A stretch of 6,402 nt of DNA, from NCBI GenBank assembly GCA_009921765.1, contig RFXC01000232.1, positions 1 through 6,402 of the forward strand, read 5' to 3'. This stretch comes from Betaproteobacteria bacterium (GTDB taxonomy: Bacteria > Pseudomonadota > Gammaproteobacteria > Burkholderiales > Burkholderiaceae). The translations under genes were made by a program, and so were the position numbers. Each line of letters starts with the position of its first letter. Position 1 is the stretch's first letter. Of this stretch, positions 1-5,432 are shown one piece after another. The notes beneath the pieces are model-generated. The model had not been told where the DNA came from. It was given only the letters and a program-made list of their open reading frames with translations, and ran no database searches.

Positions 1-246
1 GATGACCACCGATTGCCCGAGGGCCGGACCCAGGCGCTGCGCGAATGCGCGGGCCACGGTGTCGTTTGCACCGCCCGCTGCCTGCGGCACCACGATGACG
101 ACAGGCTTGGCGGGATAGGTGTCCTGCGCAAAGGTGATCGCAGACAGCGTGCAGGTGAGGGCGGTGATCACAGCGGGCAGGGCAGAGCCTGCAACCCGCC
201 TGCCGGCTTTCACCGCGAGGAACTGGCAGCGAATCAGAACACTCAT
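1..246 (-). CDS. Bug/TctC-family tripartite tricarboxylate transporter substrate-binding protein, N-terminal part (runs off window)
   Basis: Reading down from the ATG at 246-244 gives 82 uninterrupted codons that continue past the left edge, so only the N-terminus is visible. Residues 1-40 form an export signal: a basic stretch with K13, R17 and R18, then a hydrophobic core, with likely cleavage after the Ala of TFA (residue 40). The mature start YPAKPVVIVVP followed by AAGGANDTVAR matches the opening of Bug proteins (YPxRPIxxIVPxxxGGxxDxxAR), whose first loop contacts the carboxylated ligand. LGQSVVI (residues 76-82) is also typical. These periplasmic proteins bind carboxylates or related small molecules for TctAB-type permeases, or act as orphan receptors; the ligand cannot be told from this fragment. 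A good ribosome site, GGAGAGG at 251-257, lies 4 bases before the ATG and supports this start. The gene follows yaeQ by 52 bases on the same strand, so co-transcription is possible. Family assignment is firm; ligand unknown. Confidence 0.87.
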   Translation of the reverse strand, partial: MSVLIRCQFLAVKAGRRVAGSALPAVITALTCTLSAITFAQDTYPAKPVVIVVPQAAGGANDTVARAFAQRLGPALGQSVVI

Positions 247-298
247 GGGACCTCTCCGATGGGGTGTCATGCTCTGCGAATCATACTGAATGCAGGGC

Positions 299-859
299 TT
301 AAAGCAGGCGCTCGGGTTCCAGCGTGACCAGATCGGTGGCGTTTCCGATCATCAGCGTACCGTCCTGAATCGTGGCCTGAAGCGACATGGAGCGAGCGGC
401 GAGCTTGCCAAGCGCGCGGGTGCCGTCGGCGGGCAGGCGCCAGATCTCGATTTTGGATTGTCGCGACAGCTTCGACTCAAGCAGCGACCACCAGACGTCG
501 GCAGCTGCCGAGAACGCGTAGACGCAGACTCGGTCTGCCCGGCTGCTGGCGCGCGTGAGCGCGCGCTCGTCGGGTTGCCCCACTTCGATCCACAGCCGTT
601 GCCGGCCGGTGTAGTCGGTGAGACGGAGATCGGGATCGTCGGGGTCGGAGAGTCCGGCGCCGAACGCGAGTTCGGCATCACCCTCGCAAAGCGTCTGCAC
701 CTGATGAGCATTCAGCGCATAGGCCGCCACCCGCACCATCATGCGCTCCTCTGTCTCGCTGGGGTGGCAGGCGATGGTGAGCTGATGTTGGGCATAGTGA
801 CCGTGCTCGATGTCGGACACATCGAGCTGGGCTTTGTAGATTGTTGATTTCAGAGCCAT
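299..859 (-). CDS. yaeQ: YaeQ family protein
   Basis: The 186-residue product is close to the roughly 180 residues usual for YaeQ. It opens with MALKSTIYKAQLDVSD, the characteristic YaeQ N-terminus (small basic start, then a beta-strand motif). The central block DPDLRLTDYTGRQRLWIEVGQPDE (residues 75-98 region) carries the family's conserved acidic and WIEVGxPDE residues. From published structural work YaeQ has a variant PD-(D/E)XK nuclease-like fold; here D82 and E92 lie in the region corresponding to that active site. The cellular role is poorly defined: E. coli yaeQ was first reported as affecting RfaH-dependent expression. No signal peptide or membrane segment is seen, so it should be cytoplasmic. 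The frame is open 13 codons further upstream to a TTG, but the ATG at 859-857 is preferred because GAGGA sits 6 bases before it and family proteins begin here. It is transcribed divergently from the EamA gene. Family certain, function uncertain. Confidence 0.94.
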   Translation of the reverse strand: MALKSTIYKAQLDVSDIEHGHYAQHQLTIACHPSETEERMMVRVAAYALNAHQVQTLCEGDAELAFGAGLSDPDDPDLRLTDYTGRQRLWIEVGQPDERALTRASSRADRVCVYAFSAAADVWWSLLESKLSRQSKIEIWRLPADGTRALGKLAARSMSLQATIQDGTLMIGNATDLVTLEPERLL

Positions 860-865
860 CCGGCG

Positions 866-870
866 TCCTC
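866..870 (-). promoter_or_regulatory. Ribosome binding site deciding the yaeQ start
   Basis: On the minus strand GAGGA lies 6 bases upstream of the ATG at 859-857. This favours the 186-residue product over the N-terminally longer reading from an upstream TTG at 898, which would also add residues with no counterpart in YaeQ proteins. Confidence 0.7.
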
Positions 871-912
871 GTAATGGCCGGATTGTTACACGGCGCAAGG
901 GCCGCAGCGCCC

Positions 913-928
913 GGCTGAGGGCTCAGCC
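913..928. repeat. Short hairpin (6-bp arms, 4-base loop) in the divergent intergenic region
   Basis: GGCTGA and TCAGCC form a perfect inverted repeat around GGGC. No T-run follows on either strand, so it does not look like an intrinsic terminator. It lies roughly midway between yaeQ and the EamA gene and would fall in the yaeQ leader or upstream of its promoter. It may be a protein-binding site or simply a chance GC-rich palindrome. Confidence 0.4.
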
Positions 929-945
929 TATGCAATCTTCCATCT

Positions 946-958
946 GTCGAAATTCGAC
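946..958. promoter_or_regulatory. Candidate operator: perfect 13-base palindrome GTCGAA-A-TTCGAC
   Basis: Two perfect 6-base arms flank a single central A. The site lies 30-42 bases upstream of the EamA start and overlaps where the -35 element would fall relative to the TATGAT box at 974-979. That is a usual place for a repressor, or for an activator contacting the polymerase. No regulator gene is encoded in the window. The symmetry is seen directly; the operator role is inferred, and a 12-base symmetric match can occur by chance. Confidence 0.4.
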
Positions 959-973
959 CCAGGTTCGCGGGAG

Positions 974-979
974 TATGAT
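974..979 (+). promoter_or_regulatory. Candidate -10 element (TATGAT) for the EamA-aminotransferase-MFS genes
   Basis: TATGAT differs from the sigma-70 -10 consensus at one base. The best -35 match is weak: TTCGAC at 953-958 with a 15-base spacer, inside the palindrome at 946-958. A start site 6-8 bases downstream of the box would fall at about 985-987, just before the ATG at 988, giving a leaderless or nearly leaderless transcript. The only purine-rich candidate ribosome site, GGGAG at 969-973, is 14 bases from the ATG and would lie upstream of such a start. Prediction only. Confidence 0.3.
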
Positions 980-987
980 CGGCGGTC

Positions 988-1893
988 ATGTCGACAAGCG
1001 ACCTCACGCCGCCGGGCAGCCCGCAACGCAATCATGCGGCGAACCGGCTGGGCATCCTGTTCATGGTCGTGTCGCTCGCGTGTTTCGTGATCAACGATGC
1101 GCTGATGAAAGCGCTGGGCGCGTCGATGCCCCTGTGGCAGGCGATCTTCGTGCGAGCGGTGTTCTCCTCGATCTGGATCGTCATCGCGTTGCAGGTCACC
1201 GGCGTTCGGGTGAAGCCGCTGGAGCATGCACGGCCCCCGGTTATCGTCCGCGGGCTTCTTGATTGCCTGGCCACTTTCACCTATTTGCTCTCGCTCATGC
1301 ATATGCCGCTGGGAGACGCGATCGCCATCAACATGGCCTCGCCTCTGATGGTGACCACGCTGGCGGTGCTGGTGTTGCGCGAGCGCGTGGACAGGCTCCG
1401 CTGGATGGCGATTCTGGTGGGGTTCGGTGGCGTGCTGCTCCTCGTGCAGCCGTCTGCTGAGGGGCTTAATTTTTATGCGTTGCTGTGTCTTTTTGCCACG
1501 CTCATGCATTCGATACGCGATCTGGTCACTCGCCGCATCGCGCAAGGCGTGCCGTCGCTCGTGATCACGCTTGCAACATCGCTCACCATCATGGTGGTGT
1601 CGGGCCTCTTCTGCCTGGGGACGAACTGGCAACCGCTTGATCTGCGCTCAACGTTGCTGCTGGCGGCAGCGGCCCTCTTTCTGACCGGGGGCTATTTTTT
1701 CGTGATCCGCAGCACGCGGATCGGCGAGTTGTCGGTGGTGGCACCGTTTCGGTACAGTGGACTTCCCATTGCGCTGGTCTTGGGCTGGGCGGTGTGGGGC
1801 GATCTGCCCAATCTCACTGGCTGGACCGGCATTGCGCTTCTGATCGGCGCCGGACTGTATCTGCTGCATCGCGAGCGGGAGGCTCGCCGCTGA
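988..1893 (+). CDS. EamA/DMT-superfamily transporter (10 membrane helices)
   Basis: The 301-residue product has the length and plan of the drug/metabolite transporter superfamily: two EamA repeats of five helices each, at roughly residues 21-38, 50-68, 86-104, 110-130, 137-154, then 161-178, 189-208, 222-240, 249-270 and 276-293. Family signs include the end of the first repeat (ASPLMVTTLAVLVLRERV, then RWMAILVGFGGVLLL) and of the second (APFRYSGLPIALVLGWAVWGDLP, then GWTGIALLIGAGLYLLHRE). Members are inner-membrane carriers, often exporting amino acids or other metabolites, but the substrate cannot be read from sequence. Charged and polar residues in the first repeat (N36, D37, K41 and R56) are positions that often line the path in this superfamily. 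The gene is first of three; the aminotransferase ATG follows its TGA by 3 bases. The start at 988 lacks a well-spaced ribosome site, but the first helix begins shortly after, so it is reasonable. Family assignment is strong. Confidence 0.94.
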   Translation: MSTSDLTPPGSPQRNHAANRLGILFMVVSLACFVINDALMKALGASMPLWQAIFVRAVFSSIWIVIALQVTGVRVKPLEHARPPVIVRGLLDCLATFTYLLSLMHMPLGDAIAINMASPLMVTTLAVLVLRERVDRLRWMAILVGFGGVLLLVQPSAEGLNFYALLCLFATLMHSIRDLVTRRIAQGVPSLVITLATSLTIMVVSGLFCLGTNWQPLDLRSTLLLAAAALFLTGGYFFVIRSTRIGELSVVAPFRYSGLPIALVLGWAVWGDLPNLTGWTGIALLIGAGLYLLHREREARR

Positions 1894-1896
1894 GCC

Positions 1897-3123
1897 ATGA
1901 ACACACCTGAGTCGTATCTCCTGCCCGCCTACCGCAATATCGGTGAGTCCCTGATTCGCGAACTGGCCAAGCTGATGAGCGTGCCGGGCATGGTGTCGCT
2001 CGCCGGTGGCTATCCCGGGCCCGAGTTGTTTGATCGGGACGGGCTCAGGGAAGCAGCCGACAACGCACTCGCGTCTGCGCCGGTCGCGTGTCTTCAGTAT
2101 GGACCGACCGACGGTCTCCCCGCGCTTCGAGAGGGGATCGCTGGCTGGATGGACGAAGCCGGCAGCCGGTGCAGCGTTGACGACATTCTGGTCACGGCGG
2201 GCTCCCAACAAGGCTTTGACCTTCTGGTGCGCACGCTGCTTCGCCCTGGCGATGTGGCGCTGGTTGAACGCCCCACTTACACAGGGCCGCTTCGCCTGTT
2301 GAAAATCGCCGAGGTGTCGACGCGCACCGTGGGCGTCGACCACAACGGGCTCGATGTGGACGAACTCGAGGCTGTGCTCGTTGAGGCGGCGAAAGGTCAG
2401 AGCCCTCGCCCCAAGCTGCTCTATGTCGTGCCGACATTCGCGAACCCCAGTGGCGCCACGATGCCGCTTGCGCGGCGTCTTCGTCTGCTCGAGCTCGCCG
2501 TGAAATACGGTGTGGTGGTGGTGGAAGACGACCCCTATGGGCGGTTGCGCTTTCACGGTGACCCGCAGCCTCATCTTCTGAGTCTGGTTGATCAGGTGCC
2601 CGGGGCCCGCGATTGGGTGGTGCACCTGGGCAGCTTCTCCAAGGTGATTGCGCCCGGGCTTCGAACCGGATGGCTCATTGCGGCGCCGGCGATTCGTCGC
2701 GCCTGCCTGATCGCCAAGCAGCTTGATGATCTGTCCAATCCCGGCTTCACGCAGATGACGGTGGCCCGCTACCTTGAAGCGGGACGGCTGCGAGCGCACC
2801 TGCCGGTGATTCTTGGCGCGTATCGCGAACGGGCGCAGGCCATGCGGGAGGCGATTGCCACGCATCTTTCGTCGCGGGTGGCGGTGAATGTGCCGGAGGG
2901 CGGCATGTTCATGTGGGGTCGGATCCGAAACGGCGCGAGCGCCCGTGATCTGCTCAAACACGCCATCGACGAGAAGGTCACGTTCGTGGCGGGTGATATC
3001 TATTACGCCGACCAGACCGACCCCGCGACCCTGCGTCTGTCGTTTTCCACGCCCACGCCCGATCAGATCCGAACCGGTATTGCGCGGATCAGCCAGGCGC
3101 TGGATCGTCTTGGTCCAGCGTGA
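1897..3123 (+). CDS. PLP-dependent fold-type I aminotransferase (2-aminoadipate/LysN-like, MocR-related, no DNA-binding domain)
   Basis: The 408-residue product transfers an amino group between an amino acid and a 2-oxo acid with pyridoxal phosphate, in the cytoplasm. The full set of fold-type I residues is visible: Y68 in QYGPTDG, the GSQQ cofactor-phosphate loop at 102-105, N183 in PTFANPSG, D211 and Y214 in EDDPYG, the SFSK motif with Schiff-base lysine K249, R256 in GLRTGW, and carboxylate-binding R380 in LRLSF. Together with the QYGPTDG and EDDPYG forms, this resembles the LysN/2-aminoadipate and aromatic or branched-chain aminotransferase branch related to MocR regulators. The protein starts directly at the catalytic domain with no winged-helix region, so it is an enzyme, not a MocR factor. 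Amino-donor specificity cannot be determined. A GGGAGG at 1877-1882 lies 14 bases from the ATG, rather far, so coupling to the EamA stop is likely. It sits between two permease genes, suggesting that its substrate or product is transported. Confidence 0.95.
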   Translation: MNTPESYLLPAYRNIGESLIRELAKLMSVPGMVSLAGGYPGPELFDRDGLREAADNALASAPVACLQYGPTDGLPALREGIAGWMDEAGSRCSVDDILVTAGSQQGFDLLVRTLLRPGDVALVERPTYTGPLRLLKIAEVSTRTVGVDHNGLDVDELEAVLVEAAKGQSPRPKLLYVVPTFANPSGATMPLARRLRLLELAVKYGVVVVEDDPYGRLRFHGDPQPHLLSLVDQVPGARDWVVHLGSFSKVIAPGLRTGWLIAAPAIRRACLIAKQLDDLSNPGFTQMTVARYLEAGRLRAHLPVILGAYRERAQAMREAIATHLSSRVAVNVPEGGMFMWGRIRNGASARDLLKHAIDEKVTFVAGDIYYADQTDPATLRLSFSTPTPDQIRTGIARISQALDRLGPA

Positions 3124-3128
3124 CCTGA

Positions 3129-4526
3129 ATGAAACTCTTTCACGGCTGGAAGATGGTGGGCGCGGGCGCTGCGCTCCAGGTGCTGCAGGGCGGACTGATG
3201 CAGCAGTCGTACGGTGCCTACGTGGCTGTGCTGTCCGATGAGCGCGACTGGAGCAAAACCGAGCTCTCGGGCGGGGCAGCGCTCATGTCGCTTGAAACTG
3301 CCATCATCGGGCCGCTGGTTGGTTGGCTGGTTGACCGGTTTGGCGAGGGGCTGGTGATTCGGGCCGGGGTGGTGCTCTTTGGGCTGGGACTGGTCGGGCT
3401 TGGTCTGGTGGATAGCCTTGCAGCGTTCTATTCGGCGATTGCAGTGTGCGCCGTAGGCATGACGCTCTGCGGATATTTCCCCGTCAATGTGGCCGTCATT
3501 CACTGGTTCGAGCGCCACCGGGCACGGGCGCTCTCGGCTGTGGGCCTGGGGGTGGGTTTCGGCGGCGTGCTGGTGCCGCTGGTGGCGGGCGTGATGCAGG
3601 CATATGGCTGGCGGGTCACGGCAATTATTTCCGGGGTGTTGGTGCTGGCGGTCGGGCTGCCACTCAGTCGGGTGTTTCGCGGGCGACCGCAGCAGCTGGG
3701 TGAGCATGTTGATGGTGTTCCCCCGCCGGGTCCGGCTGTAACGGTCCCGCTGGGCGCAGGGACGGCAGCCGCAGGCACGGCAGGCACTGCGGGCACCGCG
3801 GCGGCGAGCGCGGCGAGCGCGGCGAGCGCGGCAGCGGTGGCGCCGTCGGCCGCCTCGGCACCGCCCAGCGTCGGGGCGGATGAGTCCGCACTCAGTGCGG
3901 CCGAGCAGGCAAAGCGCGGTTTCACGCTTCACGAGGCCATGCGCACGCGTGCTTTCTGGCTCCTTGCAATCGGCCACGGCGCAGCGCTGCTGGTGGTGGG
4001 GGCAGTCAATGTCCATGCGATCACGCACATGAAAGAGGGGCTCGGTTATTCGGTCAACCTGGCCTCACTGGTGATCATGATGATGACCATTGCACAGATA
4101 GGTGGCGTGTTGTTCGGGATCTGGATAGGCGACCGCTTCGTGAAGCGGCGCGTGGCGGCACTTGCCATGGTGGGCCACTTCCTGGGACTGATCATGCTGA
4201 CCTACGCCAGCGGCTTTGCGATGCTGGTGGCATTTGCCGTGCTGCACGGTGCTGCATGGGGCGTGCGAGGGCCCTTCATGCAGGCGATGCGCGCTGATTA
4301 CTTCGGACGCCGTTCGATCGGCATGATCCTGGGCGTGTCGGCGGTGGTGGTGGCGATCGGTCAGGTTGCAGGTCCGCTGGTGGCGGGCGTGTTCGTCGAT
4401 CTGATGGGTGACTACCGGCTGGGCTTTACCGTGCTCGCCCTGGTGTCGCTCGGTGGGGCCTGGGCCTTTATCGCTGCGGTGCAGCCGGTTCATCCAGCCC
4501 TGCAGGCACGGTCGGCGCCAGCCTGA
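3129..4526 (+). CDS. MFS transporter (OFA/monocarboxylate-porter-like) with a low-complexity Ala-rich central loop
   Basis: The 465-residue inner-membrane permease has about 12 helices: six within residues 9-181, a long loop at 183-272, and six within 276-452. MFS motif A is seen after helix 2 (GWLVDRFG, 65-72) and in degenerate form after helix 8 (GIWIGDRFVKRR, 330-341). The opening HGWKMV and the DWSKTELSGG segment resemble the oxalate/formate antiporter and monocarboxylate-porter-like MFS groups, so a carboxylate substrate is plausible but unproven. The inter-domain loop is unusual: residues 211-247 are almost entirely Ala, Gly, Thr, Ser and Pro, encoded by tandem 9-base repeats. It would lie on the cytoplasmic side. 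The start follows the aminotransferase stop by 5 bases with no clear ribosome site, so translational coupling is likely; homologues also begin near this HGW motif. The stop is 12 bases from the convergent SUMF1-fold gene, with no hairpin terminator visible. Confidence 0.93.
   Translation: MKLFHGWKMVGAGAALQVLQGGLMQQSYGAYVAVLSDERDWSKTELSGGAALMSLETAIIGPLVGWLVDRFGEGLVIRAGVVLFGLGLVGLGLVDSLAAFYSAIAVCAVGMTLCGYFPVNVAVIHWFERHRARALSAVGLGVGFGGVLVPLVAGVMQAYGWRVTAIISGVLVLAVGLPLSRVFRGRPQQLGEHVDGVPPPGPAVTVPLGAGTAAAGTAGTAGTAAASAASAASAAAVAPSAASAPPSVGADESALSAAEQAKRGFTLHEAMRTRAFWLLAIGHGAALLVVGAVNVHAITHMKEGLGYSVNLASLVIMMMTIAQIGGVLFGIWIGDRFVKRRVAALAMVGHFLGLIMLTYASGFAMLVAFAVLHGAAWGVRGPFMQAMRADYFGRRSIGMILGVSAVVVAIGQVAGPLVAGVFVDLMGDYRLGFTVLALVSLGGAWAFIAAVQPVHPALQARSAPA
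3771..3797 (+). repeat. Tandem repeat, 3 x 9 bases, imperfect (AGT-encoding)
   Basis: Three consecutive 9-base units, GCAGGCACG, GCAGGCACT and GCGGGCACC, lie in frame in the MFS gene and encode Ala-Gly-Thr three times (residues 215-223). Differences are confined to third codon positions, which suggests older duplication followed by silent drift, or selection on composition. They fall in the predicted cytoplasmic loop between helices 6 and 7. Confidence 0.85.
3801..3827 (+). repeat. Tandem repeat, 3 x 9 bases, perfect (AAS-encoding)
   Basis: GCGGCGAGC occurs three times without a mismatch, in frame, encoding Ala-Ala-Ser three times (residues 225-233) in the loop between the two halves of the MFS protein. 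Exact identity including third positions points to recent duplication by slippage. It sits 3 bases after the imperfect repeat at 3771-3797. Because units are 9 bases, copy-number change keeps the frame. Confidence 0.9.
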
Positions 4527-4538
4527 CGCACGGACCGT

Positions 4539-5432
4539 TCAGCGCGCAGGCCTCGCGCATCGAAACCCGATGTAAACCACTGCGGTGTCGCCGGGCTTGC
4601 TCTGGCGGTGGTCTGCCTGCATGGGGCCTCTGCCATACCACCAGGATCCGCCGCGGGTAAGGCGCTCGGCGTTGCCAGCGAGCCCCGGGGGATCGTCCAC
4701 CCATTCCCAGAGATTGGCGCCCATGTCATGCAGGCCGTTCACGCCAGCCGGGGTCTGGCTGACAGGGGCATGCCCCAGGCCGCGTGACAAGGCTGCGCTG
4801 TGCCGCACAGAACGGCGAGCTGATTCCGGTCCGCAGTCATCGAGGCACTGTGCGCCGGTTGGGGTGTCACCCGTGGGATAGCGGTAGGTGCGTCCGCGCA
4901 CGAACGGTGGGGGCGGCGCTGTGCGTTGCTCGCGATAAGCCGCCGCAGTCCATTGTTCGTCGTTCGGAAGCTGACCGCCTGCCCAACGGCAGAATGCCTG
5001 GGCTTCGTCATAGGTGATGTGCGCGGCGGGTTCGTCATCGGCAGGGCGATACTGCGGCCCGTAGGGTGCCGCCCAGGTCCAACCGGGCTTGCGGGTCCAG
5101 CCGGCTTCAAACACCGAGCCTCCGCCATCACGTTCTGCACGGGTCGTCAGCCTTGTGGCGGAAACAAACCGGCGGAATTGGCCGATGGTGGTCTCGGTGC
5201 GGGCGATGGCGAAGCCGTCCAGGGTGACCCAGTCGATGCCGGTGTTTGCATCATGCTCGACCGAGCCGGTGGCAGCTGCGGCCGCCAGGATAGGGGCACT
5301 GAGCAGGGCGAGGGCGATCGCGGCAAGGTGGGTGCCAACCTTTGCCGTGCGGCCTCGGCGGCGGGCAGGTACAGCGCCGGGAACGCCGTTCCGCGCGACC
5401 GCCAGCCCGTTTTGTCGGAGCGGGTCATTCAT
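4539..5432 (-). CDS. Exported SUMF1/FGE-fold protein lacking the formylglycine-generating active-site cysteines
   Basis: The 297-residue product has a basic N-terminus (RRRGRTAK at 24-31), a hydrophobic segment at about 35-54 ending in an Ala run suited to signal cleavage, then a SUMF1 (FGE-sulfatase/C-type-lectin-like) domain at about 67-294. Visible motifs are FAIARTETTIGQFRRFV (74-90), ITYDEAQAFCRWAGGQLPNDEQW (139-161), NGLHDMGANLWEWVDD (232-247), RGGSWWYG (260-267) and YIGFRCAR (287-294). True formylglycine-generating enzymes carry paired catalytic cysteines shortly after RGGS; here that stretch is WWYGRGPMQADHR, with none. The remaining cysteines are C148, C196, C200 and C292. It is therefore unlikely to convert sulfatase cysteine and is better called a SUMF1-fold protein of unknown activity, probably periplasmic. 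Its ATG overlaps the stop of the upstream ATPase frame as ATGA, so the two were translationally coupled. No other ATG or GTG precedes the hydrophobic segment. Confidence 0.9.
   Translation of the reverse strand: MNDPLRQNGLAVARNGVPGAVPARRRGRTAKVGTHLAAIALALLSAPILAAAAATGSVEHDANTGIDWVTLDGFAIARTETTIGQFRRFVSATRLTTRAERDGGGSVFEAGWTRKPGWTWAAPYGPQYRPADDEPAAHITYDEAQAFCRWAGGQLPNDEQWTAAAYREQRTAPPPPFVRGRTYRYPTGDTPTGAQCLDDCGPESARRSVRHSAALSRGLGHAPVSQTPAGVNGLHDMGANLWEWVDDPPGLAGNAERLTRGGSWWYGRGPMQADHRQSKPGDTAVVYIGFRCARPAR

Noticed and set aside
280..285. TATGAT on the minus strand between yaeQ and the Bug gene, as a promoter
   Set aside because: No acceptable -35 lies 15-19 bases upstream and there is no extended -10 TG, so it is too weak to list; it overlaps AT-rich sequence near the yaeQ stop.
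290..847. 185-codon plus-strand open frame opposite yaeQ
   Set aside because: It is the antisense of a firmly recognised YaeQ coding region and shows no family resemblance.
928..1632. 234-codon minus-strand open frame opposite the EamA gene
   Set aside because: The translation is dominated by His, Arg, Asp and Gln with no motif; the plus strand encodes a clear ten-helix transporter.
1648..2961. 437-codon open frame on the minus strand opposite the EamA and aminotransferase genes
   Set aside because: It lies antisense to two genes with complete family motifs. Its composition is rich in His, Arg, Pro and Gln with no recognisable domain, as expected of a GC-rich antisense shadow.
3063..4028. 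321-codon minus-strand open frame opposite the MFS gene
   Set aside because: It has the same His/Arg/Pro/Gln-rich shadow composition, no domain, and covers a well-supported MFS coding region including the tandem repeats.
4520..4560. Possible bidirectional terminator between the convergent MFS and SUMF1-fold genes
   Set aside because: Only 12 bases separate the stops. The GC-rich inverted pieces nearby have no T-run on either strand, so no intrinsic terminator can be supported.
4539..5432. Calling the SUMF1-fold protein a formylglycine-generating enzyme for a sulfatase
   Set aside because: The catalytic cysteine positions after RGGS are not cysteine and no sulfatase gene is in the window.
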